Assembly: GCF_001468135.1 (NCBI RefSeq)
Contig: NZ_LNYU01000049.1
Location: forward strand, 1-48,669
Direction of reading: 5' to 3'
Length of the DNA: 48,669 nt
Source: Legionella santicrucis
GTDB taxonomy: Bacteria > Pseudomonadota > Gammaproteobacteria > Legionellales > Legionellaceae
Both the position numbers and the translations under genes were made by a program. Position 1 is the stretch's first letter; each line of letters opens with the position of its first letter. Below are positions 9,310 through 18,877 of the stretch, piece by piece. The notes under the pieces are model-generated. The model did no database searches, had not been told where the DNA came from, and was given only the letters and a program-made list of their open reading frames with translations.

Positions 9310-10479
9310 TTACGTTGGTAATCCTCGAGCATGTTGAATAAATAAACGCTTTATAGGAGTAAACTCGTTGCAAAATCCCAAGCCTAAACTACGTAAAGTA
9401 ACCACCGGACCAAAAGAATTACCGAATAAACGTTTAAATCCTTCCATAAGCAATATAATTTGCCATACAGCAGCCTTGCGTTCGCGTTGATAAGTACCTA
9501 ATGCTTTTTTCGAACAAAGACCACCAGAAGCAGCATCCAAGCACTGAATCCAGGAATTGACATCAGCTAAGCCAACATTTAAACCTAAACCAGCCAAAGG
9601 ATGAATTGTATGCGCGGCATCTCCAAGAAGCAGCCAGCGATTACCTGTATATTGTTTTGCATGTCTCATATGTAAAGAGAATTGATGACGTGCGCTCATT
9701 ACTTCTACCTTACCTAATCTTTTAGCAAAGGCTTGGGTAAGTGACTTATTAAACTCATGATCAGAAAGGCCCATTAATTCCTTCGCATGATTGGGTGCAG
9801 TGGACCAAACAATGGAACATTGATGTGGATCCGCGAGCGGTAAAAATGCCAGAGGACCATTAGGACGAAACACTTGATAAGCAGTTTGCTTATGTTCTTC
9901 CTCGGTAAACACGGTAGCTACCAAAGCCTGCTGGTCATAAGACCAACTTGTTAAAGCAACTTTTAGTTTTTGTCGTACTGGAGAATGGGCTCCATCAGCG
10001 ATCATTAAGAGCTGCCCTTTCCAGCTTTGCTTCATGTTGCTCACAGTAACCCCATTATCATCAAAACTTATTTCGTCCACAAAACTATTGGGGAATAAAT
10101 GAATTGTAGGATGCAACGCAATTTCTTTGAATAAAGCACTCTTAAGCACGGACTCTTCCATGATAAAGCCCAAATTTTGTTCTGCAATATACCGTGAATC
10201 AAAATCAATATGTGCACCGCTTACTGAGTCCCAAACATGCATGCGGCAATAAGGAGAAACTCGTGATTGCTCCAAATAGGGCCAGACATTTAATTGTTGT
10301 AACAGCATTTGTGAGGCATAATTAATGGCATAAACACGAGTATCGGCACATGAAACATCTGTTTTTAAGGGGCCTGCATCGATAATGGCCACAGTATAGC
10401 CACGTTGTGCCATAGCTAAAGCAGAAGCCAATCCCACAATGCCACCGCCAACTACCAATACATTAAATTCCAGACTCAT
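9310..10479 (-). CDS. ubiI: Ubiquinone biosynthesis FAD-dependent hydroxylase, UbiI/UbiF type
   Basis: The 389-residue flavoprotein monooxygenase hydroxylates the ring of a ubiquinone precursor. It has the N-terminal FAD-binding GGGIVGLASA motif (about residues 11-20), the NAD(P)H/FAD motif MIADGAHSPVRQ (about 160-171) and the GDAAHTIHPLAG motif (about 286-297) followed by LNVGLADV, the form usual in UbiI/VisC rather than UbiH. It is the last gene of a minus-strand operon ygfB-pepP-ubiH-ubiI, the same order as in E. coli, and its ATG overlaps the ubiH stop by four bases. The ring position it modifies (C5 or C6) cannot be read from the sequence, so UbiF remains possible. Confidence 0.85.
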   Translation of the reverse strand: MSLEFNVLVVGGGIVGLASALAMAQRGYTVAIIDAGPLKTDVSCADTRVYAINYASQMLLQQLNVWPYLEQSRVSPYCRMHVWDSVSGAHIDFDSRYIAEQNLGFIMEESVLKSALFKEIALHPTIHLFPNSFVDEISFDDNGVTVSNMKQSWKGQLLMIADGAHSPVRQKLKVALTSWSYDQQALVATVFTEEEHKQTAYQVFRPNGPLAFLPLADPHQCSIVWSTAPNHAKELMGLSDHEFNKSLTQAFAKRLGKVEVMSARHQFSLHMRHAKQYTGNRWLLLGDAAHTIHPLAGLGLNVGLADVNSWIQCLDAASGGLCSKKALGTYQRERKAAVWQIILLMEGFKRLFGNSFGPVVTLRSLGLGFCNEFTPIKRLFIQHARGLPT

Positions 10480-11705
10480 TTTGTCTCCGAAAGTTTAAGC
10501 GGAGCATGTTTTTGCACCTCACCTAAAGCAATTTCACACACTAAATCGGGAATCGCTCCCCCAAAACCACGTGCATATCGTGCCAAAAGATTTTTTAATA
10601 CAGGAATGTTATCCAGTGCCATCAATCCTAAACCACGCATCAAACCCATACCTGGTACACGGCTGGTAAACACTTGAATTAAACCATCGGTTAAGCAGGT
10701 AATTGCTTTTTGATCGTGTGTTCTTAGTTGCACATAATGCAGCAGCATTTCTGCATTCAGTCCTTGCTCTGCGATGCATTGTGCTAACGTTGCCACATCT
10801 CTAAGTCCTAAATTAAATCCTTGTCCTGCTACGGGATGCAAGGTATGTGCTGCATTGCCAACAAAAACAATGGGCCAACGGATTTGCTGTGGCATTAAAA
10901 CTTGCTGCAAAGGATAAGAAAAACGTTTACCTATTTTATCAAAACGACCAACACGATAACCAAAAGCGTGTTGCAATTGTCTTAAAAAATCTGCATCTGA
11001 TAAAGACAACAACTGTGCTGCCTCCTTAGGAGGCACTGCCCATACTAAAGACATTCGGTCGTCTTGCATGGGTAAGAGTGCTAATGGACCATGAATTGTA
11101 AATCGCTCATAGGCACATTGTTGATGCGGTTTAAGCAAACCTACATTGGCAACAAGGGCATGCTGATTGTATTGTTTCACCTTAGTTGATAAATTACAAA
11201 AACGACGCACACCCGATTGGGTTCCATCTGCCGCAACAATTAAATGAGCAGCAATAGTAACTTCTCCTAAGTCAGTATGAACAGTCGCGGAGCATTTTTC
11301 ATAATCCAAAGACTGTAATGTTGCAGGCGCTATAAGCTGATCTTGAGGTACTAATTGATGCAAAGCCTGGTTAATATGCTGCATTTCAACAACATAGCCT
11401 AATGGTTCATCCGCTTGACTTTGTAAGCGTGACACACCAAAATGGTGTTGATCTGAAACATGAATCATCTCGATAGGGGTTACATAGGCTTTAAGATGTT
11501 CCCAAACGCCAAGCATACTAAGTATACGTCGGCTAGCTGGTGATAATGCCAATGAGCGTGCATCAAAATCAGGCTTTATTTTATCACTAAATGGTTTCGC
11601 TTCTACCAATAAAGTGCGATAACCCAATCCTTGCAAAGCAAGCATTAAAGTGGCACCGGTTAACCCCCCACCAATAACCAGTATATCAATCTCTCTGTTA
11701 ATCAC
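10476..11705 (-). CDS. ubiH: UbiH, 2-octaprenyl-6-methoxyphenol hydroxylase
   Basis: A 409-residue FAD monooxygenase of aerobic ubiquinone synthesis. Motifs are GGGLTGATL near the N-terminus, VAADGTQSGVRRF around 160-172, and GNAAHTLHPVAGQGFNLGLRDV in the last third; Asn in place of the usual Asp in the GD motif is characteristic of UbiH. The start is GTG and overlaps the end of pepP by eight bases; the end overlaps the next hydroxylase gene by four, so the operon appears translationally coupled. Two paralogous hydroxylases in a row act on successive ring positions at the inner membrane, probably within the Ubi complex. Confidence 0.9.
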   Translation of the reverse strand: MINREIDILVIGGGLTGATLMLALQGLGYRTLLVEAKPFSDKIKPDFDARSLALSPASRRILSMLGVWEHLKAYVTPIEMIHVSDQHHFGVSRLQSQADEPLGYVVEMQHINQALHQLVPQDQLIAPATLQSLDYEKCSATVHTDLGEVTIAAHLIVAADGTQSGVRRFCNLSTKVKQYNQHALVANVGLLKPHQQCAYERFTIHGPLALLPMQDDRMSLVWAVPPKEAAQLLSLSDADFLRQLQHAFGYRVGRFDKIGKRFSYPLQQVLMPQQIRWPIVFVGNAAHTLHPVAGQGFNLGLRDVATLAQCIAEQGLNAEMLLHYVQLRTHDQKAITCLTDGLIQVFTSRVPGMGLMRGLGLMALDNIPVLKNLLARYARGFGGAIPDLVCEIALGEVQKHAPLKLSETK

Positions 11706-13005
11706 GCATTAATGCCTCAATCTCATGCACGTCTACAGGCAAAGCCGCAGTTATTACCTCATGGCCTGTTTTAGTCACTACCACATCATCTTCAATACGT
11801 ACTCCTATACCCCACCAGCGCTGATCTACTCCAGGAGTGTTTGAACTGATATATAAACCAGGCTCTACCGTTAAAACCATTCCCGGTTCCAAAGGACGCC
11901 ATTCACCATTAATTTTGTAAAGACCAATATCATGTACATCTAACCCTAGCCAATGCCCTGAATTATGCATATAAAAAGGTTTATAGGCTTCTTTAGCAAG
12001 CAGCTCGTCCACATTTCCTTGCAAGATACCTAATTCACATAAACCCTCTGTTAAAATGCGTAACATAATTTGTTGTATCTCATTCCAAGGAAGCCCTGGC
12101 TTCACTGCCGCAATTCCTGCTTTTTGGGCCTTGAGCACTAGTTCATAAATATTTTTTTGCTCCAAACTAAATTCCCCATTTACCGGGAATGTTCGCGTAA
12201 TATCAGCAGCATAATTTTCATATTCACCACCAGCATCAATTAAAACAAGATCACCTTGCCGTAAGGGTTTATTATTATCCGTATAATGCAAAATACAGGC
12301 ATTTTCGCCTCCCCCAACAATAGGATCATAAGCGACGCTACGACAACCTTGGCGGCTAAATTCATAAACAAGCTCAGCTTCTAACTGATATTCATGCTCC
12401 AAATGCTTGCAGCGGCGCATAGCCTGTTTATGAGCGTTAACAGAAATGCTTGCTGCTCGACGCATTAGCTCCAGTTCCGCTTCACTTTTAAATAAACGCA
12501 TTTCACCCAATATAGGTTCTAAATCACACAATTGCTCAGGTACTTTTACACCGCGTCGTACTTGGCTTTTCACCTTCTCCAAGGCCTGCATAATTATTTT
12601 CTCAACTTCTGAATTACGCGCCAGGGCATAATAAATTGCTGTTTTCCCACTTAATAATTTAGGCAATTCATCGGCGATACACTCTATAGGAAAAGAAGCA
12701 TGCATCCCTAATTCAGACAAAGCACCATCTTGGCCTAAACGCTTTCCTGTCCATTGCTCTTCCATTGGATTACGGGGACGATTAAACAGAATACTGTGCA
12801 TATCTGAGCCAGAGATAAGTATTAACAATGCATCAGGTTCATTGAATCCAGTCAGATAATAAAAATTACTTTCTTGACGGAAACGATAATGCGCATCTCC
12901 ATTACGCAAAGATTCATGAGCTGCCGGGATAATTGCAATACTTCCTGCCGGTAGTTTTTGCGTTAAACTCTTTCTTCTTGTTTGATATTCTTGTTGAGAA
13001 ATCAT
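11698..13005 (-). CDS. pepP: Xaa-Pro aminopeptidase PepP
   Basis: The 435-residue M24B metallopeptidase removes N-terminal residues that precede proline. The N-terminal domain (about 1-170) is the regulatory creatinase-like domain; the C-terminal pita-bread domain carries the expected di-manganese ligands D257, D268, H351, E381 and E405, in the motifs LIDAGGEY, ADITRTF, NSGHWLG, VEPGLY and VRIEDD. Length and motif order match E. coli PepP. It follows ygfB by 14 bases and overlaps ubiH, the conserved gammaproteobacterial arrangement. Confidence 0.93.
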   Translation of the reverse strand: MISQQEYQTRRKSLTQKLPAGSIAIIPAAHESLRNGDAHYRFRQESNFYYLTGFNEPDALLILISGSDMHSILFNRPRNPMEEQWTGKRLGQDGALSELGMHASFPIECIADELPKLLSGKTAIYYALARNSEVEKIIMQALEKVKSQVRRGVKVPEQLCDLEPILGEMRLFKSEAELELMRRAASISVNAHKQAMRRCKHLEHEYQLEAELVYEFSRQGCRSVAYDPIVGGGENACILHYTDNNKPLRQGDLVLIDAGGEYENYAADITRTFPVNGEFSLEQKNIYELVLKAQKAGIAAVKPGLPWNEIQQIMLRILTEGLCELGILQGNVDELLAKEAYKPFYMHNSGHWLGLDVHDIGLYKINGEWRPLEPGMVLTVEPGLYISSNTPGVDQRWWGIGVRIEDDVVVTKTGHEVITAALPVDVHEIEALMRD

Positions 13006-13019
13006 ATCAAAATCCTTTA

Positions 13020-13601
13020 TTAATGCGTTATTCCAGAATTCCCACTAGGTTCACCCATCACCAGGTCACTATACAAGCGCAGCACTGCCATCCGGGTATA
13101 TTCGCTCACTTCCATCAATGCACGTTCATCATCTTCACCTACATCTATGGTGTCACAATCAAGTTCGGCAAACTCGATAAGATGTTGGAATGCATCTTGT
13201 GCTTCTTCGTCCTGGAATTGCCCAACGCCAATACCTGCTAGCTTCAACGATTCAATAAACCCTTGGCACCACTCGCTAAAAGCTTGCGCCCGTACTAATA
13301 AAGGCTCATATTCATCAGGAAGCATCATTTCAAAGCCAAAATCTAAGCTACAAATTTGTTGTTGGCTTATTGAAAAAACAGCAAACATCGCTAAAACAGC
13401 CTGACGACTCGCTTCATCTTTTTTATTATTCAATAAGGCACGTAAATAAGCTTCACCTTGAATATCTGCGCCTGCACAAAGATAGCCACACATCGCTCCA
13501 TGTAATAAACTGGCAGATATCTGTAATTTTAATACATTAATGCTATTGGAAAATTCCCCATAATTAGGCAAATGCAAATGCTCTTTCTCAGACATATTCA
13601 A
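13020..13601 (-). CDS. ygfB: YgfB/YecA family (UPF0149) protein
   Basis: The 193-residue acidic, alpha-helical protein of the UPF0149 family begins MNMSEKEHLHLP and has the family features LHGAMCGYLCAGAD (about 35-48), WCQGFIESL and a C-terminal DDERALMEVSEYTRMAVLRLY segment. YgfB-type proteins are cytosolic; in pseudomonads a homologue modulates beta-lactam-response regulation, while the role in Legionella-like bacteria is not established. It is the first gene of the pepP-ubiH-ubiI operon and is divergent from zapA across about 124 bases, as in E. coli. Confidence 0.88.
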   Translation of the reverse strand: MNMSEKEHLHLPNYGEFSNSINVLKLQISASLLHGAMCGYLCAGADIQGEAYLRALLNNKKDEASRQAVLAMFAVFSISQQQICSLDFGFEMMLPDEYEPLLVRAQAFSEWCQGFIESLKLAGIGVGQFQDEEAQDAFQHLIEFAELDCDTIDVGEDDERALMEVSEYTRMAVLRLYSDLVMGEPSGNSGITH

Positions 13602-13725
13602 CTCATTTATATAAAGTGATCTCCATAATAACCGATTTAATGCAAGCGTTCACCCTACTAATTGCTGCTTGCAAGCAAAATTGTTACTATTCTTACAATT
13701 CAGTAGAATTACAAGGTCTATTATT

Positions 13726-14049
13726 ATGACTCATATGAAAACATGCACCATTAAATTGCTTAATTCAACTTATGAAATCAAATGTCCGGAAGGCGAAGAG
13801 GCTAATTTACATCTTGCCGTGCAGAAATTAAATAACCAAATTCTCATTAATAAAAAGAAGTCAAAACAACTTGATAATCTTCAAACGTTATTACTTGCTG
13901 CTCTTGATATAAGCCATGAGTTAATATTATGCAAAAATAAACAAGCCTATCAGCAACATCAAGTAACTCAATTTATTACTTCATTGGAAAATAAAATTAA
14001 TAAAATGGTAGATGGTGAATTGCTAGAAAGTATTACGGAAACAGATTAA
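13726..14049 (+). CDS. zapA: Cell division protein ZapA
   Basis: A 107-residue protein starting at ATG 13726 (an AAGG lies about 10 bases upstream); an upstream in-frame ATG at 13669 lacks a ribosome site and would add an unusual leader, and ATG 13735 is a second option. The N-terminal region (KTCTIKLLNSTYEIKCPEGEEANLHLAV pattern, quoted in part: STYEIKCPEGEEANLHLAV) is the ZapA head domain that contacts FtsZ; the rest is the long dimer/tetramer coiled coil. ZapA bundles FtsZ filaments at midcell. Position opposite ygfB is conserved. The 6S RNA gene usually found after zapA is not here but near uvrB. Confidence 0.85.
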   Translation: MTHMKTCTIKLLNSTYEIKCPEGEEANLHLAVQKLNNQILINKKKSKQLDNLQTLLLAALDISHELILCKNKQAYQQHQVTQFITSLENKINKMVDGELLESITETD

Positions 14050-14130
14050 CTGTCTTTCGGAACGCTTTTGAATTACTGTAATGTTATGTGCTAATTTTGA
14101 CTTAAAACATAACCAGTTAAAGGACTAAAA

Positions 14131-15702
14131 ATGAGACGCCAATGGTATATAGGCTTTGGAGTAGCCCTATTAATTACTCTTGCCCTGTTTACAATGCTGC
14201 AAGATGTTAGGTGGTTCTTTGTTTTTCTTACGCCTCTTATAATTCTATGGATCTATGATTTAGTACAGAAGCAGCATACCATTTTGCGTAACTTTCCAGT
14301 CTTAGGTCATGTCCGCTACTTTTTAGAGTTCTTACGTCCCGAAATTCAACAATATTTCATTGCTACTGATGAAAGTGAACTTCCATTTAATCGTGAAACA
14401 CGCTCGCTTATTTATGAACGAGCAAAAAATACGCGTGACACCATACCTTATGGAACCGAACGAGATATTTTAAGTATAGGCTACACATGGGCGTTACATT
14501 CTTTAGCTCCGAAACACCGCTCCGAAGTAGAATCAAGAATTGTCGTCGGAGGTCCCGATTGTTTACAACCTTATAATGCTTCTCGATTTAATATTTCAGG
14601 CATGAGTTTTGGCTCCTTGTCAGGAAAGGCTATTATGGCCATGAATAAAGGAGCCCTGATTGGTGGCTTTGCCCAATCCACTGGTGAAGGTGGTTTAAGT
14701 CCCTATCATCTTCAAGGTGGTGATATTGTATTTCAAATAGGAACTGCTTATTTTGGTTGCCGGGATGCGCAAGGTAATTTTGATGAAAAAGAATTTGCCG
14801 TAGAAGCAAACCGTAAAGAGGTGAAAATGATAGAGATTAAACTCTCTCAAGGTGCCAAACCCTCTCATGGCGGGATCTTACCAGCAGCGAAACTTACTGC
14901 AGAAATCGCAAAAGCCAGAAAAGTAACCATGGGCCAAGACGTAGTATCACCGATTGCGCATACTGCATTTACTACTCCTATTGGTTTGCTCCATTTCATA
15001 AAAAAACTACGTGATTTGTCTCATGGAAAACCTGTTGGGTTTAAGCTATGTCTTGGGCGCAGAGATGAGTTTCTCGCAATTTGTAAGGCAATGTTAAAAA
15101 CCAATATTTTACCGGACTTTATTACCGTTGATGGGGCAGAAGGAGGAACAGGGGCTGCACCAGTAGAATATACCAATTTTATTGGTACACCTTTAGAAGC
15201 TGGATTGGTTTTCATACATAATGCTTTAGTAGGAATTAATGTACGCGACAAAATACGTATTATCTGTAGTGGTAAGGTCGCTAATGGATTTGACTTGCTC
15301 ACCAATATCGCTTTAGGAGCGGATATGTGTAATTCAGCAAGAGCAATGATGATGGCATCCGGTTGTTTACAGACAAAACAATGTAATGCCAATACCTGTC
15401 CAACAGGAGTAGCAACTCAAAGCAAACGCTTACAATATGGTTTGGTTGTGGATGAAAAAAAACATCGAGTCGCGAATTTCCATAAAAATACCATGAAAAG
15501 CTTTTTAGAAATGGTTGGATCATTAGGCCTAGACAATCCTAGTGATTTGAAACCAAGTCATATTATGAGACGAGTTAGCGTGCAAGAAGTTAAAGCATTT
15601 AATGAGATTTACGAATATCTGATACCAGGACAACTATTAAGTTCTGATATTCCGGAGAGTTATAAATCTCATTGGGAAGCAGCCGATCCAGAAAAATTTT
15701 AG
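14131..15702 (+). CDS. FMN-binding glutamate-synthase-like protein, membrane-anchored
   Basis: A 523-residue protein of the glutamate synthase central/FMN domain family (archaeal-type GltB2, YerD-like). Two N-terminal membrane helices (about 5-22 and 28-42) anchor it; the rest is the FMN barrel with SGMSFGSLSGKAIMAMNKG (around 154-172), STGEGGLSPYH, and the C-terminal GLQTKQC-type cysteine cluster CLQTKQCNANTCPTGVATQ that would hold a 3Fe-4S centre. It lacks the glutaminase domain and the GXGXG domain of full GltB, so it cannot be assumed to make glutamate from glutamine; the electron donor and substrate are unknown. It is a single gene 81 bases after zapA. Confidence 0.85.
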   Translation: MRRQWYIGFGVALLITLALFTMLQDVRWFFVFLTPLIILWIYDLVQKQHTILRNFPVLGHVRYFLEFLRPEIQQYFIATDESELPFNRETRSLIYERAKNTRDTIPYGTERDILSIGYTWALHSLAPKHRSEVESRIVVGGPDCLQPYNASRFNISGMSFGSLSGKAIMAMNKGALIGGFAQSTGEGGLSPYHLQGGDIVFQIGTAYFGCRDAQGNFDEKEFAVEANRKEVKMIEIKLSQGAKPSHGGILPAAKLTAEIAKARKVTMGQDVVSPIAHTAFTTPIGLLHFIKKLRDLSHGKPVGFKLCLGRRDEFLAICKAMLKTNILPDFITVDGAEGGTGAAPVEYTNFIGTPLEAGLVFIHNALVGINVRDKIRIICSGKVANGFDLLTNIALGADMCNSARAMMMASGCLQTKQCNANTCPTGVATQSKRLQYGLVVDEKKHRVANFHKNTMKSFLEMVGSLGLDNPSDLKPSHIMRRVSVQEVKAFNEIYEYLIPGQLLSSDIPESYKSHWEAADPEKF

Positions 15703-15792
15703 GTGTTTATTTAGTGGTTTCTTACCAAATAGGTTGATTTTACTTGAATGCAAGATGCTCTATATTGTGTTTCATTACAAAAATTCTAGGTC

Positions 15793-17193
15793 TTACTTAT
15801 TTGACTGCATGTTAATGAATTGCCAAGGATCTGAAAAATCCAATTCTTCAAAATATAATTTTTTTCTATTTTGTAAAGGAGTCCAATCAGTATAGTAACC
15901 GCCTACTGCCCCAAGATAAGGTAAGGCAATTTGTAAAATCTCATCATAATCTAACTCGTCCGGCTCCACTAAGCCTTTGTTAGGGTGTTGTATCGCCCAA
16001 ATTATCCCGCTAAGCAATCCCGCAACAACTTGTAAACTTGTTGCATTATTATGGGAAACTATTTCACGAGCAGCTTCTATGGACAAAGTAGAGCCAAACC
16101 AATAAGCCCCCTTAGAATTACCCATAAGTAAAACACCAAGCTCATCTACTCCCTCCACTATTTCGTCAACAATTAATCGACTATTTTTTTGGGGAGACCA
16201 CTCTTTATTTTGCAGTTCATGAATCGATAGAATTGCATCAGGACAAGGACAATAAGCATAAAGAACTGTAGGTCTATATAAAATCTCATGATCATGTTTC
16301 AAGGTTAAATAACTCGTAATTGCGGTGGTTTCTGGATGAGTAATTAAAAATCCATGATAAGGACCAAAGCTTGGAGTCCAAGAACGAATTTTAAAACTAC
16401 CACTTGGGCGTTCTATATAAATACTGGATTTTTCTCCCTGAGAGTGAATTTTTCCATCGCCTGGAAAATGACGTTCATGACTACCCCATCCTATTTCAAC
16501 AGGTTGTTTAATTTCCTCGATAAATCCTTTGATAGACCATGTATTAACAAATTCTCCTAATTTTTTAGGAGAGCGAGTCACTTGAGTATCATGTTCTGCA
16601 ATGTGAATTGCTTTAATATTAAGTGTAGAGGCAAGCTGAGCCCATTCCAATTGATTTTTGGGAGTAGGAATTTGAAGATTATTATCCTTGGCCATATTTA
16701 ATAAAGCTTGTTTCACAAAGTGAGAAACCAATCCAGGATTAGCGCCATGGGTAAGTACAGCTGTTTTTTTAACGGTTTTTTTTAATTTTAAAATTGTTTC
16801 TCGCAACCAATAATTTGTCCGCTCTTCAGGAATATTTTTTTCAAAAAGACTTTCTCCCCATTCTTCTATAGAGGCATTTATATACAATGCCTGTTTTTCA
16901 TTGCAAAGTTGAATCATAGCAGCACTTGAAATACCAATAGAAACATCAATAACTAAATCATCTGATGCGAGTTGATTACCAATAATTTCTATATAATTTT
17001 GTTTCGTAATCTTTTGAATAAAAAAATTAACTGCACATTTGTTGGCAAGAGAAATTGCAAAATCTTCATCAGTGATAATTAAAATTTGCGATGGAGAAAT
17101 ATTTAATCGATTAACTAATAACGGCAATATCGCTTGTCCGATACAACCAAATCCCAGTAGAATAATTTTTTTATTAAAAGTCTCTTTTCTCAT
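15793..17193 (-). CDS. hss: Homospermidine synthase
   Basis: The 466-residue enzyme forms sym-homospermidine from two putrescines (or putrescine plus spermidine) with NAD+. It has an N-terminal Rossmann motif (LGFGCIGQAI, G14-x-G-x-x-G19) and the family segment LTHGANPGLVSHFVKQAL (about 146-163), plus the C-terminal VVAGLLSGIIWAIQHP stretch. It resembles saccharopine-dehydrogenase-fold enzymes of about the same length. Homospermidine synthases of this type are present in Legionella, so the gene agrees with the proposed host. It is monocistronic, convergent with the glutamate-synthase-like gene and divergent from the ankyrin gene. Confidence 0.9.
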   Translation of the reverse strand: MRKETFNKKIILLGFGCIGQAILPLLVNRLNISPSQILIITDEDFAISLANKCAVNFFIQKITKQNYIEIIGNQLASDDLVIDVSIGISSAAMIQLCNEKQALYINASIEEWGESLFEKNIPEERTNYWLRETILKLKKTVKKTAVLTHGANPGLVSHFVKQALLNMAKDNNLQIPTPKNQLEWAQLASTLNIKAIHIAEHDTQVTRSPKKLGEFVNTWSIKGFIEEIKQPVEIGWGSHERHFPGDGKIHSQGEKSSIYIERPSGSFKIRSWTPSFGPYHGFLITHPETTAITSYLTLKHDHEILYRPTVLYAYCPCPDAILSIHELQNKEWSPQKNSRLIVDEIVEGVDELGVLLMGNSKGAYWFGSTLSIEAAREIVSHNNATSLQVVAGLLSGIIWAIQHPNKGLVEPDELDYDEILQIALPYLGAVGGYYTDWTPLQNRKKLYFEELDFSDPWQFINMQSNK

Positions 17194-17445
17194 ACCAATT
17201 CCTTTTGGCGGATTTAATTTATATTATAGTTATCAATAAATAATAGAGAGATAGCCTATTATCTAAAATATTCTTATTACTTATTAAACCTAATCAAAAT
17301 TTCAATAAAAAACATAAGGATGCGGGATTATTAAATACTTTCTTTTAAGAACCAATTATTTTAATGTAAATCTCCAGATTTTGAGGAGCGATAACCGTTT
17401 TTTCATAGATACCTATACGTTTTAAGATCTAATAAGGAATTTTAA

Positions 17446-18522
17446 ATGAGTCACGATGTCGAGTTAAGAGATTATTTATCACAATCAGAGTTTAATTTAG
17501 AAGGAGTTACCGCACTTATTCGAGCAGGAGCAAATCCTAATACTCCCAATATAAATGGCGATACCTTGCTTCATTTGGTCATTTATTGCAAAGCTTATAC
17601 ACTGATTCCTGCAGTATTAGGATTAGGCATGGATATTCAAAAACCCAATAAAGTGGGTTTATCTCCCCTGCAATGTTTATTTAATAATTACCCCATAGAT
17701 TTTGAGGCTGCCGCTGTATTAATACAAGCTGGTGCAAAAGTTGATACGGAAGATACTTATGGCAATAATTTGTTGCAACATGCTGTTATTTCAAATTGTC
17801 TAAGCCATATCTCTTTAGCACTTAAACTCGGCGTAAATGCTAAAAAAGTAAACCACTCAGGACAATCCCCTTTATATAATCTTCTACACCAGCAATCTAT
17901 AGACAGCGAAGCAACAGCATTATTAGTTTTTGCCTGTTCAGGTATCTTAGTTAGGGGCAGCCGATTGTATCTCCCTCCTATTAAACAGGAGCATATTATG
18001 GATTGTTCTGAATGGCGAATGAAATCAAAGGAATACCTTGAGTCAAAAGCGCTGGCTGTTTTAGGTAAATATGGAAACAATAAAGAGCGTGTTTTAAACT
18101 ATATTCAATCCTTACCTCTCTTTATGCAGAGAGAGTTGATTAATCAGGCACTATCAAAACAAACATCTTTGGGTAATTTTTTTGCAGTAAAAAGAGGGTT
18201 ATTTCAACCGGAACCTGGATCAGGGATGTGGGCTCAGTTGCTAGCAATGCAAAAAGAACTGAATCGACAAATTCCTATTTCATCCGTTCGGTTGACTCCA
18301 AATGAAAGCTTCCCACCACCCTTTGCTCCTGGTTTTGAACCCAGCGCTCCTTCGGCTCCGCTATACAACGCACCTATCGGAGAAAGCAATCCTTATACAA
18401 CTTCAGCCTCTTGGCCAACAACACCAAGCGTATATCCTGGAATTTTTGCTCAACCACGTACTGGGCAACCGGTAGAGAACGCCTATCCAATAGGTTACCC
18501 ACAACCAGAGTTCATGAAATAA
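17446..18522 (+). CDS. Ankyrin-repeat protein with proline-rich tail, effector candidate
   Basis: The 358-residue protein has about five ankyrin repeats in residues 5-170 (for example ALIRAGANPNTPNINGDTLL, AVLIQAGAKVDTEDTYGN, LALKLGVNAKKVNHSGQSPL). Residues about 200-270 form a helical region, and 285-358 is a disordered tail rich in Pro, Ser and Tyr (APGFEPSAPSAPLY). Ankyrin repeats bind other proteins, and in intracellular Legionellales such proteins are frequently injected into host cells. The tail could carry a secretion signal or SH3/WW-type binding sites, which is inference. The gene stands alone with AT-rich DNA upstream. An AAGGAAT ribosome site precedes the ATG. Confidence 0.8.
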   Translation: MSHDVELRDYLSQSEFNLEGVTALIRAGANPNTPNINGDTLLHLVIYCKAYTLIPAVLGLGMDIQKPNKVGLSPLQCLFNNYPIDFEAAAVLIQAGAKVDTEDTYGNNLLQHAVISNCLSHISLALKLGVNAKKVNHSGQSPLYNLLHQQSIDSEATALLVFACSGILVRGSRLYLPPIKQEHIMDCSEWRMKSKEYLESKALAVLGKYGNNKERVLNYIQSLPLFMQRELINQALSKQTSLGNFFAVKRGLFQPEPGSGMWAQLLAMQKELNRQIPISSVRLTPNESFPPPFAPGFEPSAPSAPLYNAPIGESNPYTTSASWPTTPSVYPGIFAQPRTGQPVENAYPIGYPQPEFMK

Positions 18523-18877
18523 CGGGTTTTTAAATTGCCCCTATGTACTCCATTCTAAATACCGTGGCTTCGCTCCACGGTATAAGATACTATCAATGCC
18601 GGCATTTTATAGTGATATATTTTGAGTAGTTGATGCCTTGCGGGACGAGGGTTGGGGAAGAGGGGGCAAATAATCTGAAAAATCTGTGCTCAGATTCAGC
18701 CTGAGGAAACTATAAAAAAACTTTAGAGACGTTGCCTAAGTTACTTTGAAAAAGTATTAAATAAAAGTTAGAGTGCTAGTTTGCTATTAAAAACCTATTC
18801 CATCACTATAAGTGACTCCATGTTTTTAAAAAGAACTGTTGATTATGCCGCAGTAAAGCTGCTACTCGGATAAATCA
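18523..18877. other. Gene-free stretch with a G-quadruplex motif
   Basis: This 355-base gap between two convergent genes contains the hairpin at 18560-18582 and, at 18642-18666, four runs of at least three guanines on the plus strand with loops of 4, 2 and 4 bases, a standard G-quadruplex-forming pattern. That is notable in AT-rich DNA. No open frame with coding character was seen in the rest. Confidence 0.5.
18560..18582. terminator. Hairpin between convergent genes
   Basis: A perfect 8-bp stem TACCGTGG / CCACGGTA with a 7-base loop, 38 bases after the ankyrin gene. It may stop transcription from both sides, though no U run is present. Confidence 0.5.

Noticed and set aside
14050..14130. 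6S RNA after zapA
   Set aside because: Only 81 bases are available and the TTGAACC-type hairpin is absent; the RNA is found near uvrB.
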